NCBI GenBank assembly: GCA_004352715.1 | Contig: SCFE01000012.1 | Coordinates: 829,261 to 861,461, forward strand | Direction of reading: 5' to 3' | Length of the DNA stretch: 32,201 bases | Source of the DNA: Hofstenia miamia | Taxonomy: Eukaryota > Xenacoelomorpha > Acoela | Part shown: piece after piece, positions 20,850 to 30,181 of the stretch | Layout: every line of letters begins with the position of its first letter | Position numbering within the stretch: position 1 is the first letter of the stretch | The notes under the pieces: model-generated | The model's database searches: none | What the model was told of the DNA's origin: nothing | Seen by the model: the letters and a program-made list of their open reading frames with translations, nothing else | Position numbers and translations under genes: made by a program

Positions 20850-20911
20850 AATAAGGCCACACTTATCAACAAACTTCTTATGAAAACATCATTACAATTG
20901 TCACTTGTGAT
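20850..20911. other. Target duplications and 46-bp spacer between P elements A and B1
   Basis: Holds the right duplication of A (aataagg/c, 20850-20857) and the left duplication of B1 (cttgtgat, 20904-20911). The two elements inserted almost side by side. Confidence 0.8.
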
Positions 20912-21116
20912 CAAGGCGATACTGAGACAGGCAATGAACTGCTAATTGGCGTCAAGTTTACTTGGGTGGCGGGATTTCCCAGACATTTTGGCAACAATTG
21001 AAAAACAGTTTTAGCCCTTAAATAAACAAGAGATAATTACAAGCAACCAATGAAATTTCATTAACCCAACAGTGATGCAATGTGTTTTGCTTCACTTTAG
21101 TTATTACTAATAATAC

Positions 21117-21321
21117 ATGGGTAGAAGTCGCTCTGTAGCAGGTTGCAAACTGATTATTACTCTAAACCTAATGTTGCAATGTATGGTTTTCCAAGTAATT
21201 CTAAAAGACGGACAATTTGACTAGCCAGTCTGCCAAATATAATTAGGTACTAATGTAATGCAAAATATGGCAGTGTGTGGATTATATTTCCCAGATGACG
21301 TGCAAAAAGAAAAAACAAAAG
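21117..21321 (+). pseudogene. P element B1 THAP-domain exon, degenerate
   Basis: From ATG at 21117 the frame reads MGRSRSVAGCK, then after a one-base frameshift DYYSKPNVAMYGFPSN, then (after a stop where the conserved Trp is expected) LASLPN, and after another frameshift MAVCGLYFPDD. This is a THAP layout: C-x3/4-C, the F-P motif, Trp, C-x2-H-F. Three key positions are changed: the first Cys is Arg, the Trp codon is TGA, and the zinc His is Tyr. The exon ends in phase 1 at a donor (G|GTAGTA, 21321), the same position and phase as in element A. It cannot encode a working zinc module. Confidence 0.7.
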
Positions 21322-22245
21322 GTAGTATTTTTTGAAATATGTGTACATGTCTGAGCGTCTAAAGTATAGAATACTATGCACATAATAACTCATTTGTTGA
21401 CTTCATATACAGTTTCGATTACATATCAGATTTTTTAGTAAATGAAATGTTCAAGAATTTTGAAGTTTGATCTTTTCCTATTTCGACAGAAACTTTTAGT
21501 TCTTCAACTTGGTTTAGATATTTTTTATAAATACAGTAGAATTGCTTTATAAAAATAAAGAGGTTTGAACCTGAAAGTTGTTTATTAATTCGTGTAACAA
21601 AGTGTATGTGTGTCTTCAAAATATAAGATTTTTGACAAAACTCCACATGTACCACTACTGCATGTTATGTTTTTTAATAATTCTAAATTAGTAATTATTG
21701 TAGATTATTTTGTAGCATTTTTCTGTAATTCATTGAATTAATAATTGTTTTGTACCCCAAATTGTTCACCAGCAAAATGTCTCTGATCAGAATGTCCTGT
21801 CTANCCCCCATCAGAAATTTCTGATTTTAAATGACTTATAAGTTGTTCATTAATTCGTGTAGCAAAGTGTATGTGTCTCTCCGAAATATAAGATTTTTGA
21901 CAAAACTCCACATGTACCACTACTGCATGTTATGTTTTTTAATAATTCTAAATTAGTAATTATTGTAGATTATTTTGTAGCATTTTTCTGTAATTCATTG
22001 AATTAATAATTGTTTTGTACCCCAAATTGTTCACCAGCAAAATGTCTCTGATCAGAATGTCCTGTCTACTCTTCTGATTAAGATTCATAGGCAAAATGCA
22101 ATTTTGCGTATTTTTCACATTTTAAAATGCTCAACCATTTGTGACTAATTCAATAATACTGTAGTAAAAGAACCTTAGCCATTTTTGCAAAATTATTCAG
22201 TTAAAAATATCACATTTTTTTAAATTTGTAATTTAAGACTTTTAG
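21322..22245 (+). other. THAP-domain intron of P element B1, with a contig-join duplication
   Basis: A phase-1 intron from GTAGTA to the acceptor CTTTTAG. It contains one N at 21804. Around it, the segment 21569-21803 is repeated with few changes at 21839-22072, so the true intron is probably about 250 bp shorter. Confidence 0.65.
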
Positions 22246-22895
22246 GAAGATTTCTTGTTTCTATTGAACCACCATCTATTTTTTCTTTTATCCCCGCCCC
22301 CAACCGAAAATGCGGACTACATTATGGACTAGTTTTGAAGTTCAAACAACTCAGCCTGATGAATTGTCTGAATTCAATGATATAGATATCATAAATTATG
22401 ATAATTTCGCAAATGACTTTCAATCAAAGATGCAAACAATTTCACATTCTGTGCAAGTACTTGTAAATCAAAAATATTTTGCATTGTTATCAAACAATTT
22501 CTGTGGACCACTTTTCAAGTTTTCTTGTTTTCTTAATAAATGTGAATCAGGAATTCATTGTATATGTTACACAGATTTAAAGGTAGTTAACATGGATTTT
22601 CTTGACAACAGTTTTGTAACGAGATGGAGTCAACTGTATGAAGTTGTTAGGTGCTTGATTACTGTAGTTGAGGATAATGAAAAATCTGACAAAGAAAAGT
22701 TTTTAGAACGTCAAATTCATTTATTGAATAGTAATGTTAAAGATACAACAACAAGTTTCTATGATCAAACTGACGTTATATTAGCGTTTGGATTATATTC
22801 ATTAAGTAGACCTGCCTATCAATATGTTCTCAATTATTGTTGTTTACCAAGCATTCGTTATTTGCAAAAAGTGACATGTGCCATATCAAAGCAGG
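22246..22895 (+). pseudogene. P element B1 transposase, linker and pre-catalytic region
   Basis: The exon opens with GRFLVSIEPPSIFSF, the distal THAP motif, and then shifts frame near a cytosine-rich run (22293-22302). From there it reads FEVQTTQPDELSEF, NDIDIINYDNF, a long helical charged region (VVNMDFLDNSF, EKSDKEKFLERQIHLL) and LYSLSRPAYQYVLNYCCLPSIRYLQKVT up to the gap edge. The block before the gap aligns with ILYSHSRAAYQF...IPSVRYLRRLSKG in element A. The first catalytic Asp would lie just inside the gap. Copy B2 (30536-31346) preserves the same region and has 22 additional bases before the frame change. Confidence 0.75.
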
Positions 22896-23868
22896 NNNNN
22901 NNNNNNNNNNNNNNNNNNNNNNNNNNNNNNNNNNNNNNNNNNNNNNNNNNNNNNNNNNNNNNNNNNNNNNNNNNNNNNNNNNNNNNNNNNNNNNNNNNNN
23001 NNNNNNNNNNNNNNNNNNNNNNNNNNNNNNNNNNNNNNNNNNNNNNNNNNNNNNNNNNNNNNNNNNNNNNNNNNNNNNNNNNNNNNNNNNNNNNNNNNNN
23101 NNNNNNNNNNNNNNNNNNNNNNNNNNNNNNNNNNNNNNNNNNNNNNNNNNNNNNNNNNNNNNNNNNNNNNNNNNNNNNNNNNNNNNNNNNNNNNNNNNNN
23201 NNNNNNNNNNNNNNNNNNNNNNNNNNNNNNNNNNNNNNNNNNNNNNNNNNNNNNNNNNNNNNNNNNNNNNNNNNNNNNNNNNNNNNNNNNNNNNNNNNNN
23301 NNNNNNNNNNNNNNNNNNNNNNNNNNNNNNNNNNNNNNNNNNNNNNNNNNNNNNNNNNNNNNNNNNNNNNNNNNNNNNNNNNNNNNNNNNNNNNNNNNNN
23401 NNNNNNNNNNNNNNNNNNNNNNNNNNNNNNNNNNNNNNNNNNNNNNNNNNNNNNNNNNNNNNNNNNNNNNNNNNNNNNNNNNNNNNNNNNNNNNNNNNNN
23501 NNNNNNNNNNNNNNNNNNNNNNNNNNNNNNNNNNNNNNNNNNNNNNNNNNNNNNNNNNNNNNNNNNNNNNNNNNNNNNNNNNNNNNNNNNNNNNNNNNNN
23601 NNNNNNNNNNNNNNNNNNNNNNNNNNNNNNNNNNNNNNNNNNNNNNNNNNNNNNNNNNNNNNNNNNNNNNNNNNNNNNNNNNNNNNNNNNNNNNNNNNNN
23701 NNNNNNNNNNNNNNNNNNNNNNNNNNNNNNNNNNNNNNNNNNNNNNNNNNNNNNNNNNNNNNNNNNNNNNNNNNNNNNNNNNNNNNNNNNNNNNNNNNNN
23801 NNNNNNNNNNNNNNNNNNNNNNNNNNNNNNNNNNNNNNNNNNNNNNNNNNNNNNNNNNNNNNNNNNNN
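22896..23868. other. Assembly gap (973 N) inside P element B1
   Basis: An unevenly sized gap, so probably an estimated length. It removes the catalytic core of B1. Copy B2 from 31203 onward shows what the first kilobase of this gap should resemble. Confidence 0.95.
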
Positions 23869-24399
23869 TACTATATTTCTGTGCAAGAAATTATTCAAAC
23901 AAATCGATTAGATCAAGCGAAGTTATTTTTGCACCTCAATGGAATGCCGCAAGTTTTAGATGGTTCTCACTTATGTGAATTGTGTGATTCAGAAGAAATT
24001 ACATATATTAACAGTTAATCCAAGCTCAATTCAGTTTATCTTAGATAAGGATACACTCAACGTTCTTTTATATGGTTGTGGCTATATTGCTCAAATTGAT
24101 AAACATGAGTTGTCATCTGTAACAGTTGATATGAGTTCGTATTTGGAGACTTATTCAAGAGGAGGTTTGCACATTCCTTATAATAAGTTAGTAATTTTTT
24201 TTGTTTTGTGTAATGTTTTTCCAACATTCAACAGAAATGCTTAATTAGAGGAATGAAATTAATTGCTTCAGAACATAAGTTTATGTTTAAATCTCTTAAT
24301 GGAATTTGTTTGAAAGGATCAAATATATTATTGAACAATTTAACTAAACTCTTTGTAGAGTTTAGAAAAGATTCAAAAAAGATTTTGAAGTTCAAATAA
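23869..24399 (+). pseudogene. P element B1 transposase, C-terminal region, frameshifted
   Basis: After the gap the frame begins YYISVQEIIQTN, which aligns with NYYVSVKQMFET just after the catalytic Glu of element A. A frameshift near 24000 leads to ILDKDTLNVLLYGCGYIAQI and the hallmark YSRGGLHIPYNKLV. A second shift near 24237 gives KCLIRGMKLIASEHKF and a lysine-rich end at TAA 24397-24399. The RGGL block confirms a P-type transposase. With two frameshifts this copy is inactive. Confidence 0.78.
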
Positions 24400-24570
24400 A
24401 ATTTAAATTTGTAATTTGTGTGTTTTAGTATGCTTTTTATTAAATGCAATGTTGTAAAATGTAACTTTATTTCAGTTTTGCTATAAATGTTTCTGTATTT
24501 CAACAAAATTATCCGCCCAGGTAAAATTAATCTCAAATAGCAGTTCATGGCCTGTCTCAGTATCGCCTTG

Positions 24571-24578
24571 CTTGTGAT
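24571..24578. repeat. Target-site duplication of P element B1 (right)
   Basis: cttgtgat, identical to 20904-20911. Confidence 0.9.
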
Positions 24579-24599
24579 ATAAGCAGATAGAGAGTGACC

Positions 24600-25085
24600 C
24601 TGATTTGTTAAAAATGCATCAATGTAAATCTGATATGTATATTTAAAAATTGTATTTACAACATTTTAATTTAATAGCATGAATAAACTTATCAATACTA
24701 CCTCCTTTAAATGCAAGAGTGCCTAAATCACGATACTATCTCTTCATTTTAAAGGTAAAATGTATTTTTACCAGGGTTGCTGTTGATATGGTAATTCCGC
24801 GTCAAATCATTTCAAACTAACTGGTTACTGCACCTGTTGATACAATTTTAAACATCAACAAGTCTATAAACTTAGCCGGATTGTCAAACTTTCTATTCAA
24901 CTCATTGTATTCAGTGTTGTAGCCAAACACTAGGGTAGGGAGGCCCAAAATAAGATTTCGGGGATCAACAATTTTCCACATCAATTCAAATTTTAGGGAT
25001 TGAAATGTTCAATCTATTTTCTACAATTTACTACGCATAAACTCCTGTCCATCTAAATCTGAACGGACACTATTGGAGTGCATGA
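24600..25085 (-). pseudogene. Decayed unknown coding region
   Basis: On the minus strand one frame reads MHSNSVRSDLDGQEFMRSKL from about 25083, meets TAG and TGA, then continues in the same frame as TFQSLKFELMWKIVDPRN, LPTLVFGYNTEYNELNRKF and NPAKFIDLLMFKIVSTG to a TAG at 24817-24819. A further block in a shifted frame (24605-24740) reads RDLGTLAFKGGSIDKFIHAIK. The residue mix is protein-like and the stops are few, which suggests an old gene or transposon open frame. I do not recognise the family. It starts just outside the right end of P element B1, on the same strand as INCENP, but does not resemble that protein. Confidence 0.35.
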
Positions 25086-26250
25086 TTCGATGTAATCAAA
25101 TATTTTCAATAAAGAAGCATTTACAAAAAAGAACAAATTAAAGCATGTCATTCTTGTAAGGACCCTCTTTACCCTCTGGTACTAAATAACAAATTTTAGA
25201 GTTCAATACAACCCTTAGTGTTGTAACCCAAAGAAATTTAACATGTTATGTGCTAAACTTGTAGCATATTAAATGTACAATAACGGTTTTCGTCGCTAAT
25301 TCATTCGAATTGCAATATTTTATAGTTATTGCTTTGAGTGTGATGTTGAAATAATTGAATTGTATAACATGCATACTCGAACTTTACAGTTTTTCCATGT
25401 CTCGAGAACATATTATTCGATAATGTTCCTACTTGCAAAATTAGATCATATCCAAAATGATTACAACAAAATTAAAAGAAACGGGAGATACAACCAAAAA
25501 ATGTCAATTCAACAATTTCTTTTAAAGAAGACTGTTTGTCAAATTAAGAACAGAAAAAAACGTAACAGCAAAAGGTGATTGACTAAAACTATTTACTAGG
25601 ACAAGTGAAGTTCAAACCACAATGACCTGAACAATTGGAAATCATCGATGATGAAAAAAGAAAATCCGATTTAAATAAAAACGGAGAATAATCAACTTCG
25701 TCATTAATGACGGTGAACAGTTAACTACGTCAATATAAACTGTTCAGAAACTAGAGAATTGGGAACATTCATTCAACAAGCATTTTCTTAGTTGTTATAT
25801 TTAAAAAGATTAAAAATGTGACATTTAGTGTTTTTTAACAAGATCTGCTATTGTCTAAAACCCCCTTGAAAAGCAACAACAGATATTTAACATGTATTAA
25901 GATGGTTCAAAAACGTGTCTCGCACTGTATTTATATTCAATTGAATATTATCATAACACACTAAATGTGAATAACATAAAAATAAATGTATAACAAATGA
26001 AGATTGTTTACAAAGTAAGAAGGAACAGCCTATCCTTGAATCGTTAAATTGCTCATGATTTCTAATAAAATTATTAAATTCAGGATGAATTCTAATATGA
26101 AGCGTGTTTCAACAGTTTTCTAAATCAAATCAATTTATTTGATATCAACATGGTTTACTCATGAATTGATTCAAAGTATCAATTTAATTTACTAAAATAA
26201 TTATTAAAATAGGAAATAATTAGACAATAGATTCTGAATTAAAAATTTAC

Positions 26251-26412
26251 CTTTCGCTCTACGCGCTTCTGCCTATAGCCTTCAGCCTTTTGACGACTTA
26301 CCATCTGAATTTCCTTTGTTTTTTGATCTGGCTCAAATTTAGATCGTAACGCATCAACTCGTTTACCCGCCGGCTTTGTTTTGATGAGAGTTTTATGCTT
26401 GGAAGTAACAAC
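26251..26412 (-). CDS. INCENP: INCENP internal exon, start of the charged helical region
   Basis: A 162-bp phase-0 exon between acceptor CTACTAG and donor AAG|GTAAAT. It encodes VVTSKHKTLIKTKPAGKR, then VDALRSKFEPDQK and EIQMVSRQKAEGYRQKRVERK. The charged Lys/Arg/Glu/Gln-rich second half is what begins the single alpha-helix of INCENP, which links the centromere-targeting N-terminus with the IN-box. The exon ends where that helix would be expected to continue for well over 100 residues, yet the next exon found (13940) is already linker. The assignment rests on strand, phase and composition, so it is less certain than the IN-box exons. Confidence 0.6.
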
Positions 26413-26529
26413 CTAGTAGAAATTTATAACATGCATAATTTATAATATTCCTAATATTCAATTCGCTTGTTTAAACCATTTCCACTTTTACAGCTTTCAA
26501 AGCCGGTTTTCCTTATTTCGTAGGTTTAC

Positions 26530-26550
26530 CTTGGCTTTGTCAGACACTGT
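26530..26550 (-). CDS. Possible 21-bp INCENP microexon
   Basis: Between two phase-0 exons the minus strand offers AG|21 bp|GTAAAC, encoding TVSDKAK, which keeps the frame. The acceptor lacks a pyrimidine tract, so this may be chance. Confidence 0.2.
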
Positions 26551-26913
26551 CTTTCATTTGTGTATCACAGCCGTTAAGCAATTGCTAAACCGACTTAAAT
26601 CTGCTTAAATAGACTAATCTTTTATTTATTCTTAACAAATCACTGCAAAAATACAGAGAAGAAAAATATTTATTGAAGTTAAAAATGTTTTACAATGCAT
26701 GAATTTCTATATAACTACTATTAAATTAAATGCAGCTATTTGATGAAAATAATAAATTTAGTTGTAATAGAAAACATTAATCTATTGAATACCCAGTGAA
26801 AGGAAAAACGGCTATTTTCATTTCAAATCATATACATTTTCATAATAATGTAAATAACGGGACAAAATTATAAACTTGTGTAAATCACGAGGTTATAATA
26901 AATAAATATTTAC

Positions 26914-27054
26914 AGGTTCAGCTTCTTCAACAATTGGAAGTTTATGAACTGATTTAGCCAAACCTGACACAGTTCGGGCGCTTGTAACCGGAGCGACTCT
27001 GATGTAAGGTTTGGGTGAGGAAAAGGCATGTTCACTTGTTTTGGCTTCCTTCCC
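26914..27054 (-). CDS. INCENP: Probable INCENP internal exon (upstream of the helix)
   Basis: A 141-bp phase-0 exon between acceptor GTTTAG and donor CCT|GTAAAT. It encodes GKEAKTSEHAFSSPKP, YIRVAPVTSARTVSGLAKS and HKLPIVEEAEP. It is a serine/proline-rich, unstructured-looking segment, as in the middle of INCENP. Splice sites, strand and phase agree with the exon at 26251-26412. No upstream exon is visible in the window, so the N-terminus that binds survivin and borealin lies beyond 32201 or in the gap at 28788. Confidence 0.55.
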
Positions 27055-27502
27055 CTAAACATGGAATCCCTAAATCCTTACATTTAACGAGAAAAATTTT
27101 TATATGAAGTGTCAACAGAGTTGGAGTAAGCTCTTCTAGAAAATCAGCTAGCTCAGCGCACTACCATATCGACTCGCAGCTTACTGTGGCTCTCAATAAA
27201 TTAGCCAGTCAATGTTGACTATTAATATATATGTGCTACAACACCACTGTATACATTAGTTCATGTAATTTAAGATAAGCAATAAAAACAGCAGAGTTAG
27301 AGCACATTCTGTACAGTGGAAGCAACAATAACCAAATTGTGAAATACAAAAGCAGAAAATCGGAAGTTTAGTTCAATATCTATTCTGTTGAGACAAAGGC
27401 GGGCAACAAATGGAAAAAACTGAAAGAACCCAATGCCTGCAAAGACTAACGACCACTGGCATATTGACTAAGAATACCTAGGCTTGTCAAAAGAGAAAAG
27501 TC
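27055..27502. other. Non-coding stretch
   Basis: Part of the next INCENP intron if the gene continues to the right. Nothing recognisable. Confidence 0.5.
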
Positions 27503-28486
27503 GTGCTTCCAAAACAAAGTACAATTAACCAAACTCTACAAACTTCCACAAGTTTATCGACAAAGGATCAACTTTTAAGAAAACAGGCGGAGGTACTTTA
27601 TGTTGCTCTGGGTAGAAATTCGTTTCACAGTTTAGAATCCTACTCATTGAGAAATCTGTTACGTATTTTGTCAAGTTTGGGGAATAAAATGGTCGCTTCA
27701 TGGTAGATGTCAAATCCAATCATGGCAGAACATTTTTTGTTCGAAAACAATTCAGGCTGCGACAAAAATCTTGCTTCAAAAATTAGAGAAAAAATAAAAG
27801 AGTATTTCAAATCATTCACTGGACTCTTTTACAATTACCATGGACATATGAAGGAATGCGCACTGTAAGTTATCATACTTAGATGTGCATTTGTTTTGGA
27901 TAGACGAAATTTGCGTTATGCTGAGGTTTAATATTTTGGATTTGAAATCTATGCAGGCGTTAACATTGAAGATATTACGTTTAGAGTCTTAGAACAATTT
28001 CGGTTAAAGCTGGAAGGTATGACCATTGTAACTGATTGTAAAAAAATATACAAGCAGCATTTCATGACCATTCTTGGATTCCTTGTAAACTTCTTAACAA
28101 CTGCCTAGATCATTTTGATGAAAGCGTGAGAATTTTTCATGCTATAATAAAACACTTAAACTTCTTCAAACGTGGACAATCGGATGAGACAAGAATATGA
28201 TTTGATATTTTCGATCGTGCAGCCTCCATCAAATCCTCCCTCGCAAAACCAGTAGAATTACAAATTCAAAGCGGAAACTACATTCTATAAGCCGATAGAC
28301 AAATAATTTGAAAATGACGTTTTCCAGCTAATGGAGCTAATCAAAGAGACTATACTGAAACTACAGCTGAATTCTGAACCAATCAATCGAGTGGTTCCTT
28401 CATATTATCTGCCAACTATTATTATGTGCTTTCCTATTATATGCCAACTGACAACTAATGATTCTGCAAACATGAAAACAATGTAA
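27503..28486 (+). pseudogene. hAT-type transposase remnant
   Basis: Several blocks in shifting plus-strand frames follow the order of hAT transposases: a leading segment with LGRNSFHSLESYSLRNLL; GVNIEDITFRVLEQ; then MTIVTDCKK (the T-D position of the nuclease core); after a frameshift WIPCKLLNNCLDHFDESV, equivalent to the C..H.LN.....D block; AIIKHLNFFKRGQS; and FQLMELIKETILKLQ with PINRVVPSYYLPTI, the usual segment before the C-terminal domain. At least three frameshifts and several stops make it inactive. The zinc finger and C-terminal dimerisation region were not found; the latter could lie in the gap from 28788. Confidence 0.6.
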
Positions 28487-28787
28487 AAACGTGCTAGCTG
28501 AGAAAATTAACGGCATGGGTTTTTGACCAACAATGAAACTCACGTAAACCCTGCGGAAATTCCTACAACTAGCAAAAACATACAGTGTTGCCCATTAATT
28601 TCCGACCACAGCTAAAAAATATGAAAAATCCATTATAATAACAGCCAATGAAAATACAGATAGAATGGAAAGTGAATTTCATTAGTCTACATTCTGGTTA
28701 AATGTAATATGCTCAGATAACTGGGTACAATAACCATATATTTGATAATGCTGAAATGCCAACTAGTGAAGCTAATCGTGCTAATAT
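28487..28787. other. Non-coding stretch before the gap
   Basis: No gene seen. It may be the 3' part of the hAT remnant. Confidence 0.4.
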
Positions 28788-29787
28788 NNNNNNNNNNNNN
28801 NNNNNNNNNNNNNNNNNNNNNNNNNNNNNNNNNNNNNNNNNNNNNNNNNNNNNNNNNNNNNNNNNNNNNNNNNNNNNNNNNNNNNNNNNNNNNNNNNNNN
28901 NNNNNNNNNNNNNNNNNNNNNNNNNNNNNNNNNNNNNNNNNNNNNNNNNNNNNNNNNNNNNNNNNNNNNNNNNNNNNNNNNNNNNNNNNNNNNNNNNNNN
29001 NNNNNNNNNNNNNNNNNNNNNNNNNNNNNNNNNNNNNNNNNNNNNNNNNNNNNNNNNNNNNNNNNNNNNNNNNNNNNNNNNNNNNNNNNNNNNNNNNNNN
29101 NNNNNNNNNNNNNNNNNNNNNNNNNNNNNNNNNNNNNNNNNNNNNNNNNNNNNNNNNNNNNNNNNNNNNNNNNNNNNNNNNNNNNNNNNNNNNNNNNNNN
29201 NNNNNNNNNNNNNNNNNNNNNNNNNNNNNNNNNNNNNNNNNNNNNNNNNNNNNNNNNNNNNNNNNNNNNNNNNNNNNNNNNNNNNNNNNNNNNNNNNNNN
29301 NNNNNNNNNNNNNNNNNNNNNNNNNNNNNNNNNNNNNNNNNNNNNNNNNNNNNNNNNNNNNNNNNNNNNNNNNNNNNNNNNNNNNNNNNNNNNNNNNNNN
29401 NNNNNNNNNNNNNNNNNNNNNNNNNNNNNNNNNNNNNNNNNNNNNNNNNNNNNNNNNNNNNNNNNNNNNNNNNNNNNNNNNNNNNNNNNNNNNNNNNNNN
29501 NNNNNNNNNNNNNNNNNNNNNNNNNNNNNNNNNNNNNNNNNNNNNNNNNNNNNNNNNNNNNNNNNNNNNNNNNNNNNNNNNNNNNNNNNNNNNNNNNNNN
29601 NNNNNNNNNNNNNNNNNNNNNNNNNNNNNNNNNNNNNNNNNNNNNNNNNNNNNNNNNNNNNNNNNNNNNNNNNNNNNNNNNNNNNNNNNNNNNNNNNNNN
29701 NNNNNNNNNNNNNNNNNNNNNNNNNNNNNNNNNNNNNNNNNNNNNNNNNNNNNNNNNNNNNNNNNNNNNNNNNNNNNNNNNNNNNNN
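28788..29787. other. Assembly gap (1000 N)
   Basis: Exactly 1000 unknown bases, a default gap size. Confidence 0.95.
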
Positions 29788-29970
29788 AACTCATCCCTTC
29801 CAAATGTTTGGAGATGGCAAGGGCTACGTAACCAGGCATCATATATGGCGAAGAAAGACTTATTAGACATTTCCAATAAAAATAGACTGAAAAAGGCTCA
29901 ACCAATGAATTTTTTTACAGATTCTCTGATTTGGTCTGAATGGCCGAATACATTTTCCAAGAAAAGATGA
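29788..29970 (+). CDS. Partial open frame at gap edge, unrecognised
   Basis: The plus frame is open from the gap to TGA at 29968-29970, reading SLPNVWRWQGLRN, MAKKDLLDISNKNRLKKA and FFTDSLIWSEWPNTFSKKR. The tryptophan-rich, lysine-ended peptide looks like a protein C-terminus, possibly of a transposon, but I do not recognise it. Confidence 0.3.
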   Translation, partial: NSSLPNVWRWQGLRNQASYMAKKDLLDISNKNRLKKAQPMNFFTDSLIWSEWPNTFSKKR

Positions 29971-30181
29971 ACTAACTACAAGCATTGTAGCATTTCTCTT
30001 TGAGATTTAAAGTAAACAATGATAATTATATCTCAACATTGATGAATTCCTCTTTCTGCAACCCCAAATCAAATTAAAAAAATAACTATGACATTCTTGA
30101 CGTCCATTTCTTAGAAATATTTATGACAAATCATGGGTTGCCGAATTCTTTTTTCCAGTACTGTATATTGAACATGATAAT
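29971..30181. other. Short non-coding stretch before P element B2
   Basis: No feature seen. Similarity to B1 starts abruptly at about 30182. Confidence 0.5.

Larger units (their letters stand above)
20912..24570 (+). mobile_element. P element B1 (THAP-type transposon) with perfect 8-bp target duplication
   Basis: Inverted repeats of 33 bp with one mismatch: 20912-20944 (CAAGGCGATACTGAGACAGG...) and the complement of 24538-24570. They are flanked by identical cttgtgat at 20904-20911 and 24571-24578. The 8-bp duplication and roughly 31-bp repeats match classical P elements. The interior contains a decayed THAP exon, a linker exon, a 973-base gap through the catalytic core, and the C-terminal region. 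Coding similarity to element A is recognisable at the protein level only, so A and B are different P families. Confidence 0.92.
13941..26250 (-). other. Giant transposon-filled INCENP intron (12.3 kb)
   Basis: This interval separates two phase-0 INCENP exons. It contains an inverted Harbinger pair, P elements A and B1, and a decayed minus-strand reading frame. I found no exon for the long charged single alpha-helix that INCENP normally carries between these two positions. That exon may be lost, hidden by misassembly, or absent from this lineage. The stretches 24571-24600 and 25090-26250 show nothing recognisable. Confidence 0.6.

Noticed and set aside
20717-20945. Short open frames over the right end of element A on both strands
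   Set aside because: They overlap the inverted repeat and its target duplication, so they are by-products of the transposon ends.
22837-24018. Long frames on both strands across the 22896-23868 gap
   Set aside because: These are artefacts of reading through Ns; only the P-transposase frames at either edge are supported.
25360-25578. 72-codon plus-strand frame rich in K, N and Q
   Set aside because: Reflects A-rich sequence; no family and no splice context.
28713-29970. Long frames on both strands across the 28788-29787 gap
   Set aside because: Artefact of unknown bases, except for the short readable tail on the plus strand at 29788-29970.
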